Shown here piece after piece: positions 1 through 6,039 of a stretch of 6,039 bases of DNA. The stretch's first letter is position 1, and each line of letters opens with the position of its first letter. The translations under genes and the position numbers were made by a program. Under the pieces are notes generated by a model. The model did no database searches, was not told the DNA's origin, and saw only the letters and a program-made list of their open reading frames with translations. Source of the stretch: Actinomycetota bacterium (lineage in GTDB: Bacteria > Actinomycetota > Actinomycetes > Nanopelagicales > Nanopelagicaceae); the NCBI GenBank assembly GCA_947490605.1, contig CANLHE010000055.1:1-6039 (forward strand). The letters are read 5' to 3'.

Positions 1-1886
1 GCTGGAAGTCCATATTTATCTGAAATTACTTCACCTTGCTCAGTCATTTTAATTTGTCCATCAATCGAGCCCCAAGGAAGTGCAATTAAAGCGTCATAAG
101 TTGGTCCACCACCTCGACCAACTGAACCACCTCGACCATGGAAAAGTCTTAATTTAACATCATGCTTAATTGCGACATCTCGTAATTTACGTTGCGCTTT
201 ATGGATTTCCCACTGGCTTGTTGTGATTCCGGCATCTTTATTTGAGTCAGAGTATCCAAGCATTACTTCTTGTAAATTTCCGCGAAGTTTTACAATTTTA
301 CGATAATTCTTATTACTTAGGAGCTCATCTAATATTTTATCGGCAGACCTTAATTCAGTAACAGTTTCAAGAAGTGGAACAAATCCAATTTTTGCAAATT
401 CATTTTTTCCGTCTAATGATATTAAACCAGCAATTTTTGCAATTAGTACAGCAGCAATAACATCATCGGCTGATTTAGTCATAGAAATTATGTAACTCTC
501 GATAACCTCTGGACCAAAGCGACCGATTAATTCATTAATTGCCAGAAAAGTTTTATAGCATCGATCTGATTGCTCATCTAAATCACTGGTGTTTGGCTTT
601 TCACTTGATAGTAACTGCGCATTAATTAATTCTGGGCTCAAATTTGCGAACAATTTTGAAAGCAGCTGGTGATGAACTTCTGAGTGCTCTCGAACATCCA
701 TAGTGGCATGAGTTAAGCCAAATGCCCCAATGGCTCTAGTAATTCTTTCAAGTAATCCGGTGGCAATTAGCTCACCATTATTGGCAAGCAGAGAGGTACG
801 CATAATTTCAAAATCACTTAAAAGCTCAGCAGTATCTTTGTAATCTCGACCTGGGAAGTGTGGCAGGCCATTTGTATGCCGTGCTTGAGTCAACGCTAAT
901 TTATGCCTGATTGCAGTGGCTTTTAATCGATATGGTTCTTCAACGTTAATTCGGCGATAGCGGTTTTCAATTTCTGGCAATTTTTCAAGATCTTGCTGCA
1001 CAGATTTTTCTAACTCAGCAGATACGCCAGCTAATTTAGTAGAGATTGAAAGCGCTTGTCTTAATTCATCTAAATGCTCGAATACAGTTCGAGTGAAGTG
1101 AGAATTTTGCAGGAGTATTGCCGCCTTTGTTACATCTGCGGTGATATTTGGATTGCCATCTCGATCCCCACCAATCCAGGTACCAAATGAAAGCGGTCTG
1201 GCATTTAATGAAAGATTCACACCTAATCTTTTAACTTCACTAGTGAACTGAGCTAATACCTCTGGCACAGTCTCAGTTAGTAACTCATTTAAGTAGTAAA
1301 TCGAATTTACTGCTTCATCAAGTGGTTCAGGTCTACCAAGGCGAAGCTCATCTGTTTGCCACAATAAATCAACAGCTTCTGCAAGCCGGTCTGTTTTTAT
1401 TTGGCTATCAGGTTGTTCGAGCAATTGAGCAATTGTTGTCATTTTACTCAAAACTGATCGGCGCGCAGCTTCAGTTGGGTGCGCAGTGAAAACTGGTCTA
1501 ACTGAAAAATTGTCTATCCAAACTTGTAATTCTTTTACATCAAAATCCTTGCCATCTTTTTGTGCTTTCAAAATATTGTCAACGGTTTTACTTAACCAGG
1601 AACCACCTGATTGATGAGCCTCTGCCAGAACTTTAGAACGATTAACCTGTTCAGCAACGTTTGCTAAATTGAAATAATTGCTAAAGGCCCTAACTAATGA
1701 AATTGTTTGAGTGTCATCTAATTTGCTCAAAATTTGATCTTGTTTGCCCTCTCGAACTGAGAGCCTGAGTGATTCAACTAGTGAAAGCAATTGTTCACTT
1801 TCTTGCCTAGCAATCGTTTGACCTAGTAGGTCGGCTAACCTACGGACGTCGTTACGTAATTCTGTGTTATCTGCCGAGGAACTCAT
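1..1886 (-). CDS. ppc: Phosphoenolpyruvate carboxylase, N-terminal 628 residues (3' end outside window)
   Basis: This cytoplasmic enzyme adds bicarbonate to phosphoenolpyruvate, giving oxaloacetate and phosphate, and so refills the TCA cycle. The reading frame is open from the ATG at 1886-1884 to the window edge. Visible family motifs are FTAHPTEAARR with catalytic His136 (E. coli His138), FGTWIGGDRDGNPN at 234-247, the MDVREHS segment with Arg399 (E. coli Arg396), MLGYSDSNKDAG from 542 with Lys550 (E. coli Lys546), and FHGRGGSVGRGGG from 582 with His583, Arg585 and Arg591 (E. coli His579, Arg581, Arg587). The constant offset of a few residues shows no internal gain or loss. The E. coli enzyme has 883 residues, so roughly 260-300 are missing here, including most aspartate-inhibitor ligands. 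The ATG is the only reasonable start: an in-frame TAG lies two codons upstream (1890-1892). No Shine-Dalgarno sequence precedes it, so the mRNA may be leaderless. It is divergent from mfd. Identification is very secure from the motifs. Confidence 0.97.
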   Translation of the reverse strand, partial: MSSSADNTELRNDVRRLADLLGQTIARQESEQLLSLVESLRLSVREGKQDQILSKLDDTQTISLVRAFSNYFNLANVAEQVNRSKVLAEAHQSGGSWLSKTVDNILKAQKDGKDFDVKELQVWIDNFSVRPVFTAHPTEAARRSVLSKMTTIAQLLEQPDSQIKTDRLAEAVDLLWQTDELRLGRPEPLDEAVNSIYYLNELLTETVPEVLAQFTSEVKRLGVNLSLNARPLSFGTWIGGDRDGNPNITADVTKAAILLQNSHFTRTVFEHLDELRQALSISTKLAGVSAELEKSVQQDLEKLPEIENRYRRINVEEPYRLKATAIRHKLALTQARHTNGLPHFPGRDYKDTAELLSDFEIMRTSLLANNGELIATGLLERITRAIGAFGLTHATMDVREHSEVHHQLLSKLFANLSPELINAQLLSSEKPNTSDLDEQSDRCYKTFLAINELIGRFGPEVIESYIISMTKSADDVIAAVLIAKIAGLISLDGKNEFAKIGFVPLLETVTELRSADKILDELLSNKNYRKIVKLRGNLQEVMLGYSDSNKDAGITTSQWEIHKAQRKLRDVAIKHDVKLRLFHGRGGSVGRGGGPTYDALIALPWGSIDGQIKMTEQGEVISDKYGLP

Positions 1887-1969
1887 GGCCTAATCATTAC
1901 AGGTTCTGAATTAACTAGGCGCATCTTTATGGCAAATAGGATCAATTACTGGCCTTAGAATTAGGCCAT
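1885..1969. repeat. 10-bp perfect inverted repeat, ATGGCCTAAT / ATTAGGCCAT
   Basis: The arms are ATGGCCTAAT at 1885-1894 and ATTAGGCCAT at 1960-1969, separated by 65 bp. The left arm overlaps the ppc start codon; the right arm lies just before the mfd leader hairpin. Read outward, both genes are therefore preceded by the same 10-mer, ATTAGGCCAT. This could be a duplicated protein-binding site that controls both genes, or simply chance. Confidence 0.5.
1951..1967. promoter_or_regulatory. Imperfect 17-bp palindrome with GGCCT/AGGCC arms (possible operator)
   Basis: The sequence GGCCTTAGAATTAGGCC has perfect 5-bp arms at 1951-1955 and 1963-1967 around a 7-bp centre that is mostly not self-complementary. 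It shares its right arm with the longer inverted repeat. Its size and position between divergent genes suit a dimeric repressor or activator site. No known regulator consensus is recognised, so the role is inference. Confidence 0.3.
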
Positions 1970-1971
1970 TC

Positions 1972-1998
1972 ACCCCCCTTCATTTATGAAGTGGGGGT
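1972..1998. other. GC-rich hairpin just upstream of mfd
   Basis: Left arm 1972-1983 (ACCCCCCTTCAT) pairs with right arm 1986-1998 (ATGAAGTGGGGGT), with T1992 bulged. That gives about 12 paired positions, of which the innermost A-T pair probably opens into a 4-nt loop. No T-run follows on either strand, so it is not a standard intrinsic terminator. If mfd transcription starts upstream, the hairpin lies in its 5' leader and ends 19 nt before the Shine-Dalgarno sequence. It could act on mRNA stability, or on DNA as a cruciform or binding site. Confidence 0.55.
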
Positions 1999-2017
1999 AT
2001 GCGGCGTTTGTCGGCAG

Positions 2018-2027
2018 AAAGGTGGAG
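2018..2027 (+). promoter_or_regulatory. Ribosome binding site for mfd
   Basis: AAAGGTGGAG is a close match to the anti-16S consensus AAGGAGG. AAAGG ends 7 nt before the ATG at 2030. This site decides the mfd start: the in-frame GTG at 1991 has no such sequence in front of it and sits inside the hairpin arm. Confidence 0.8.
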
Positions 2028-2029
2028 CG

Positions 2030-5000
2030 ATGTTAAATCTTTTTTCAACCTTGGTTGAACCCATTGAAAAATACTTAACGCAATCTTCTGACTTAATTGC
2101 GCCTTCTTCAATTCACGCCCTGCTTGCTGCTAACCAAAAATCACCATTACTTTTAATTACTACTTCAACAAGAGCATCTGATCTACTTACAGCAGAATTA
2201 AAATCCTTGGTTGAATCAGAAAGCGTTGTAAATTTTCCAGCTTGGGAAACCTTGCCACATGAGAGATTAAGTCCTAAGGCAGATACAGTCACTGAAAGAT
2301 TTAAAGTCTTAAATCAATTGAGCAGTAATAATATTAAGTTTGTTGTTTGCTCAATTAGAGCACTTATGCAACCAATAATTGCAAACCCCTTAGAAAATTC
2401 ACAAGTAAGAATTAAAGTTGGCAATCATTTCTTAATGAATGATTTGATCCAAAAGTTAATTACCTTTGGCTTTACCAGAGCGGATTTGGTCGAGCGTAGG
2501 GGAGATCTTGCTGTCCGCGGTGGGATCTTAGATATATTTCTTGCAGACAAGGAACATCCGATTCGAATTGATTTTTTTGGAGATGAAATTGAAGATATCT
2601 CCTACTTTGCAATTGCAGATCAGCGCTCACTCGATAAAGTAACGAACGAGATAACAATTTATCCATGTCGAGAACTTTTAATCGATGATCAGTTAAAGAA
2701 AAAGGCCTTGAAGTTAGGTAAAGATTTCCCACAAATTAATGAGTTGACTGAAAAAATTATACAAGGGATAAATTTTGAAGGCATGGAATCCCTGGCTGCT
2801 GGGTTAGTTGACGAATTTAAAAATATCGTAGATTTTTTGCCAAGTAAAAGTCAGATCTGGATTATTGATGAGCCCAGAGTTAGAACTAGATCCGCAGATC
2901 TAGTTACGACAAATGATGAATTCCTATCCGCAGCATGGTCAAACCTTGCCTGGGCAGAAGATAAAGAGATTGATGCACCGATTGAATTGAGTAAGAAATT
3001 AGGTAAAGGAGGATTTTATGAGCTTGAAAAGGTAAGAGAAATTGCTGATAAGTATGGCTACCAAATTCGCAATCTAAACCTTTATGCAAGTAATCCCGAT
3101 GACAAGGCTATTGAATTTTTAGAGGATATTGATAGCTATGCAAATAAATACGATACGGCAATTTTAGATATGAAAAACTGGCATAAATCTGGCTTTGAGG
3201 TGATTTTTACCGCCCCGGCAGTTGGAACACTAAAACGATTTTCAGAGTTACTAAATAGCAGTGATCTTCCAAATGAAACGATCCAAACTAATGGTATTAC
3301 TGATAAAAGTAAGTTAATCACATTAATTAAATCTGATTTGCAGTTTGGCTTTATCAGCGAAAAATACAAGTTAGTAGTTATTACTGATAAAGATATATCT
3401 GGACAGCGCTCACTGGATAAAGATCTAGCAAGAATGCCATCAAGGCGCAAAAAAGCCATTGACCCACTCCAACTTAAATCCGGTGATTATGTTGTGCATG
3501 AGCAACATGGAGTCGGCAGGTATTCAGAGTTAATTAATCGAACCATTAACGGTATTTCTAGAGAGTATTTAGTTATTGAGTATGCCTCATCAAAACGGGG
3601 TCAACCAGCAGATAGATTATTTGTGCCGACAGATACATTAGAACAAGTCACTAAATATGTAGGCGGTGAAGCACCCGCACTTCACCGAATCGGTGGCGCT
3701 GACTGGCAGAGCAGCAAGCGAAAAGCGCGCAAAGCAGTCAAGCAAATAGCAGCTGAATTAATTCGCTTATATGCCGCTCGAATGAGTGCACCCGGTTTTG
3801 CGTTTTCACAAGATACTCCTTGGCAGAAAGAGTTAGAAGAAAGTTTTGCATTTGTGGAAACTATTGATCAACAAGCAACAATTGATGAAGTCAAACGCGA
3901 TATGGAAAAACCAAACCCAATGGATCGAATTGTTTGTGGTGATGTTGGTTATGGTAAAACCGAGATTGCAGTTAGAGCGGCCTTTAAAGCTGTGCAAGAT
4001 GGTAAGCAAGTTGCAATTTTGGTTCCAACAACTTTGTTAGTTCAACAACACTTTAATACTTTTTCAAATCGATACTCCGGGTTCCCGGTACGGCTGGCAG
4101 CTTTATCAAGGTTTAATACCCCGAGTGAGAGCAAGGAGATTATTGCTGGTCTTAAATCCGGTGCAGTTGATGTTGTTATTGGCACTCATAGGCTGCTTTC
4201 AAAAGATATTGAGTTTGCAGATCTTGGCTTACTAGTTGTAGATGAAGAACAAAGGTTTGGTGTTGAGCACAAAGAAGAGTTGAAGAAAGCAAGAACAAAT
4301 GTTGACGTGCTAGCTATGTCTGCAACGCCAATTCCAAGAACGCTAGAGATGGCAATTACTGGCATTAGAGAGATGTCGAATATAACTACACCGCCAGAGG
4401 AACGTCATCCAGTTTTAACTTACGTTGGTCCATACGATGAGAAACAAGTAAGTGCTGCTATTCATCGAGAGCTTTTACGTGATGGACAAATATTCTTTAT
4501 TCATAATCGAGTTGAAAGTATTGAATCTGTTTCAGAGCGTATTAAAAAACTTGTACCAGGTATAAAAATTGGCATTGCTCATGGTCAGATGAATGAGCGA
4601 GTACTTGAAGATGTTATTTTGTCATTCTGGAACCGTGAGTTTGATCTGTTGCTCTGCACAACCATAATTGAAAGTGGAATTGATATTCCAAATGCAAATA
4701 CATTAATTGTTGATCGATCTGATTTATTTGGTTTATCTCAGCTGCATCAGTTACGGGGCCGAGTAGGTAGAAGTCGAGAACGAGCGTATGCATACTTTTT
4801 ATACCCAAGTGAACAACCGATTACCGAATTAGCACACGACCGGTTAACTACGATTGCTACGAACACTGATTTAGGGGCTGGAATGCAGGTTGCCTTAAAG
4901 GATTTAGAAATAAGGGGAGCCGGTAATTTATTAGGCGGTGAGCAATCAGGTCATATTGCAGAAGTTGGATTTGATCTTTATATGCGAATGGTGGCAGATG

Positions 5001-5527
5001 CGGTAGATGAATTTAAAACTGGATATTTTGACGAGAAACCAAAAAATAATGAGTGCAAAGTTGAATTACCTATTAATGCTCATTTGCCGGTGGAGTACAT
5101 TGAATCTGAGCGACTAAGGCTAGATTTATATCGAAGAATTGCTGATGCTCATGATGATCTAGCACTTTCTGAAATTAACTCTGAACTTATAGATCGATTT
5201 GGCTCATTGCCAGATCCAACAAAAGAGTTGTTATCAGTTGCATCCCTTAGATTATTTGCCAAAACATTGGGCTTACGAGATATTGCAATTGCTGGAAAAA
5301 ATTTACGCTTAGCACCAGTATCTCTACCAGAATCCGCTCAGTTGCGATTAGCTCGGCTATATCCAGGGTCAATCTATAAAAATGCCAGCCAAATCCTTCT
5401 CGTCGCAAGGCCGAGTGGGCCAAATTGGATAGAAAGTGCTTCAGTAGGGAATACTTCACTTCTTGCGTGGGTAGAAGATGTGCTCCGTAATTTGATTCAG
5501 CCAATCGCCAACCGCAATAACAGCTAA
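2030..5527 (+). CDS. mfd: Transcription-repair coupling factor Mfd (ATP-dependent DNA translocase)
   Basis: Mfd binds RNA polymerase stalled at DNA damage, pushes it off using ATP, and recruits UvrA to start nucleotide excision repair. The protein has 1165 residues (E. coli 1148) and all domains. The UvrB-like N-terminus has FPAWETLPHERLSP (69-82) and RGGILDIF (163-170). Arg163, Arg179 and Phe183 match the E. coli UvrA-contact residues Arg165, Arg181 and Phe185. The RNA-polymerase-interacting domain begins near 482 (LKSGDYVVHEQHGVGRY). The helicase-like motor has Walker A GDVGYGKT (637-644, Lys643), DEEQ (738-741), SATP (764-767), TTIIESGIDIP (877-887) and QLHQLRGRVGR (904-914). The TRG translocation motif DLEIRGAG (958-965) contains Arg962 (E. 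coli Arg953). The C-terminal D7 domain, including RFGSLPDP from 1056, is intact. The ATG at 2030 is chosen for its strong Shine-Dalgarno sequence. No frameshift or missing key residue is seen. A lipoprotein gene follows after 18 nt. Confidence 0.98.
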   Translation: MLNLFSTLVEPIEKYLTQSSDLIAPSSIHALLAANQKSPLLLITTSTRASDLLTAELKSLVESESVVNFPAWETLPHERLSPKADTVTERFKVLNQLSSNNIKFVVCSIRALMQPIIANPLENSQVRIKVGNHFLMNDLIQKLITFGFTRADLVERRGDLAVRGGILDIFLADKEHPIRIDFFGDEIEDISYFAIADQRSLDKVTNEITIYPCRELLIDDQLKKKALKLGKDFPQINELTEKIIQGINFEGMESLAAGLVDEFKNIVDFLPSKSQIWIIDEPRVRTRSADLVTTNDEFLSAAWSNLAWAEDKEIDAPIELSKKLGKGGFYELEKVREIADKYGYQIRNLNLYASNPDDKAIEFLEDIDSYANKYDTAILDMKNWHKSGFEVIFTAPAVGTLKRFSELLNSSDLPNETIQTNGITDKSKLITLIKSDLQFGFISEKYKLVVITDKDISGQRSLDKDLARMPSRRKKAIDPLQLKSGDYVVHEQHGVGRYSELINRTINGISREYLVIEYASSKRGQPADRLFVPTDTLEQVTKYVGGEAPALHRIGGADWQSSKRKARKAVKQIAAELIRLYAARMSAPGFAFSQDTPWQKELEESFAFVETIDQQATIDEVKRDMEKPNPMDRIVCGDVGYGKTEIAVRAAFKAVQDGKQVAILVPTTLLVQQHFNTFSNRYSGFPVRLAALSRFNTPSESKEIIAGLKSGAVDVVIGTHRLLSKDIEFADLGLLVVDEEQRFGVEHKEELKKARTNVDVLAMSATPIPRTLEMAITGIREMSNITTPPEERHPVLTYVGPYDEKQVSAAIHRELLRDGQIFFIHNRVESIESVSERIKKLVPGIKIGIAHGQMNERVLEDVILSFWNREFDLLLCTTIIESGIDIPNANTLIVDRSDLFGLSQLHQLRGRVGRSRERAYAYFLYPSEQPITELAHDRLTTIATNTDLGAGMQVALKDLEIRGAGNLLGGEQSGHIAEVGFDLYMRMVADAVDEFKTGYFDEKPKNNECKVELPINAHLPVEYIESERLRLDLYRRIADAHDDLALSEINSELIDRFGSLPDPTKELLSVASLRLFAKTLGLRDIAIAGKNLRLAPVSLPESAQLRLARLYPGSIYKNASQILLVARPSGPNWIESASVGNTSLLAWVEDVLRNLIQPIANRNNS

Positions 5528-5534
5528 GAGAAGA

Positions 5535-5540
5535 AGAGGA
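5535..5540 (+). promoter_or_regulatory. Ribosome binding site for the TTG-started lipoprotein gene
   Basis: AGAGGA ends 5 nt before the TTG at 5546, which is normal spacing. The final A of this site is also the A of an ATG (5540-5542) that is followed at once by TAA (5543-5545). That ATG cannot start the protein, and the TAA is in frame with the lipoprotein, so TTG 5546 is the first usable start. Confidence 0.7.
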
Positions 5541-5545
5541 TGTAA

Positions 5546-6039
5546 TTGATTAAGAAATTAGTTGCTACGTTTTTAACTGTCCTACTTCTTTCAGGCTGTG
5601 GCGGCATGAGTACTGGCGTGAGTATCGGTGATAAAGAAATTAAAGCTAGTGAAATTCAAAAATCTGTTGATGAGATTTTAACTGCACGCAACAATGTAGA
5701 TACCTCACAGATGCAATTAATTGATGGTCCAGAGCTACTTCGTACTCAAGCACAGTTTGTAATTATTAGTCAGCTTCTTGATCAAATTGCGATAGATAAA
5801 AAGCTAACTATTAATCAAGCAGATGTTGGGGCTCGCAAAGCTGACATAATTTCCTCAATTGGCGGCGAGAGTGAACTACCTAAAGCATTAGTTGGCGCCA
5901 GTTTGGCGACATCAAATTTTGACGCATACTTAAGAATTTTAATAATTTCTGAGCGATTAAATTCAGATTTAGTTGCAACTGGCATGCCACAAGAACAGGC
6001 AACCGAAGAGGTAACAAAATTAGTTACATTAGCTGCCAC
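5546..6039 (+). CDS. Predicted lipoprotein with SurA N-terminal-like chaperone domain (5' 164 codons)
   Basis: The encoded N-terminus is a clear lipoprotein signal. Lys3-Lys4 are followed by a hydrophobic stretch (residues 5-15) and the lipobox Leu15-Ser16-Gly17-Cys18. Cys18 should be lipidated and hold the protein on the outer face of the cytoplasmic membrane. A short Gly-rich linker leads to VSIGDKEIKASEIQKSVDEI (25-44), then LLDQIAIDKKLT (77-88), ADVGARK (92-98) and ALVGASLA...FDAYLR (114-130). This small beta-start plus helical pattern resembles the SurA_N domain of periplasmic folding factors. No peptidyl-prolyl isomerase domain is visible in the part present. The TTG start is forced by an in-frame TAA directly upstream and supported by AGAGGA 5 nt away; Met21 would lose the signal. 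The gene lies 18 nt after mfd, so co-transcription is likely. In actinobacteria such a gene often sits between mfd and mazG, which predicts mazG to the right. The lipoprotein call is firm; the SurA-like function is moderate. Confidence 0.8.
   Translation, partial: MIKKLVATFLTVLLLSGCGGMSTGVSIGDKEIKASEIQKSVDEILTARNNVDTSQMQLIDGPELLRTQAQFVIISQLLDQIAIDKKLTINQADVGARKADIISSIGGESELPKALVGASLATSNFDAYLRILIISERLNSDLVATGMPQEQATEEVTKLVTLAA

Larger units (their letters stand above)
1887..2029. other. Divergent ppc/mfd intergenic control region
   Basis: This 143-bp gap separates two divergent genes, so it must hold the promoters for both unless a transcript enters from outside. It contains an inverted repeat, an imperfect palindrome, a hairpin and the mfd ribosome binding site, each listed separately. 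I see no convincing -35/-10 pair on either strand. The best single -10-like hexamer for mfd is TAGGAT at 1937-1942, a form common in actinobacteria, but no good -35 lies 16-18 bp upstream. On the ppc side a weak -10-like AATGAT (minus strand, 1898-1893) ends 6 nt before the ATG, which would suit leaderless transcription. Both are guesses. Confidence 0.6.

Noticed and set aside
1972..1998. The hairpin as a Rho-independent terminator
   Set aside because: No T-run follows the stem on either strand, and no gene ends into it: both flanking genes start here and read away.
2472..2732. Open frame of 86 codons on the minus strand within mfd, and similar ones at 2904-3089, 3136-3459, 4614-4808 and 5247-5504
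   Set aside because: All lie opposite the well-conserved mfd coding sequence and show no recognisable domain or independent signal. They are shadows of that gene.
2621..3422. Near-identical 19-mers CAGCGCTCACTCGATAAAG (2621-2639) and CAGCGCTCACTGGATAAAG (3404-3422) in mfd, both encoding QRSLDK
   Set aside because: The two copies are in different domains where related Mfd proteins have similar but independent residues. A single pair with one mismatch in a 3.5-kb gene is best taken as coincidence.
3846..4040. Plus-strand open frame of 64 codons overlapping the Mfd Walker A region
   Set aside because: It is in a different frame of a highly conserved ATPase segment and has no supporting features.
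5815..6039. Minus-strand open frame reaching the right edge
   Set aside because: It lies opposite the lipoprotein gene, which has a signal peptide, lipobox, ribosome binding site and normal spacing after mfd. The antisense frame has no such support.
1..6039. A novel defence, mobile or biosynthetic system in the window
   Set aside because: The only genes are ppc, mfd and a lipoprotein in expected order and uniform composition. No integrase, transposase, att-like repeat, CRISPR repeat, tRNA or toxin-antitoxin pair was seen.

Overview
The window looks like an ordinary chromosomal segment of an AT-rich actinobacterium. The main evidence is Mfd: its ATPase core (for example GDVGYGKT, DEEQRFGVEHKE, QLHQLRGRVGRSRER) and its RNA-polymerase-binding domain resemble actinobacterial Mfd, as I recall those sequences, more than the E. 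coli protein. The DNA is only about 40% GC by eye, with A/T-ending codons throughout. A low-GC free-living lineage such as the freshwater acI group (Nanopelagicales) would fit, but this placement is inference from composition and protein resemblance.

Layout. Positions 1-1886 (minus strand) hold the first 628 codons of phosphoenolpyruvate carboxylase (ppc); its C-terminal third lies beyond the left edge. Positions 1887-2029 are a short divergent intergenic region. It holds a 10-bp inverted repeat, a GGCC-ended palindrome, a C/G-rich hairpin and the Shine-Dalgarno sequence for the next gene. Positions 2030-5527 (plus strand) encode a complete transcription-repair coupling factor (mfd, 1165 residues). 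After 18 nt, at 5546, a lipoprotein gene begins at a forced TTG start and runs off the right edge. Its mature part resembles the SurA N-terminal chaperone-like family often found near mfd and mazG in actinobacteria.

How the genes relate. ppc is anaplerotic metabolism, reading away from an mfd-lipoprotein unit that is probably one transcript. No functional tie between ppc and mfd is evident beyond the shared intergenic region.

I see no mobile element, CRISPR array, tRNA, rRNA or new defence-like system. The points most worth a second look are in the control regions: the inverted repeat between the divergent genes, the hairpin just upstream of mfd, and the ATG-TAA 'start-stop' directly before the TTG start of the lipoprotein gene.
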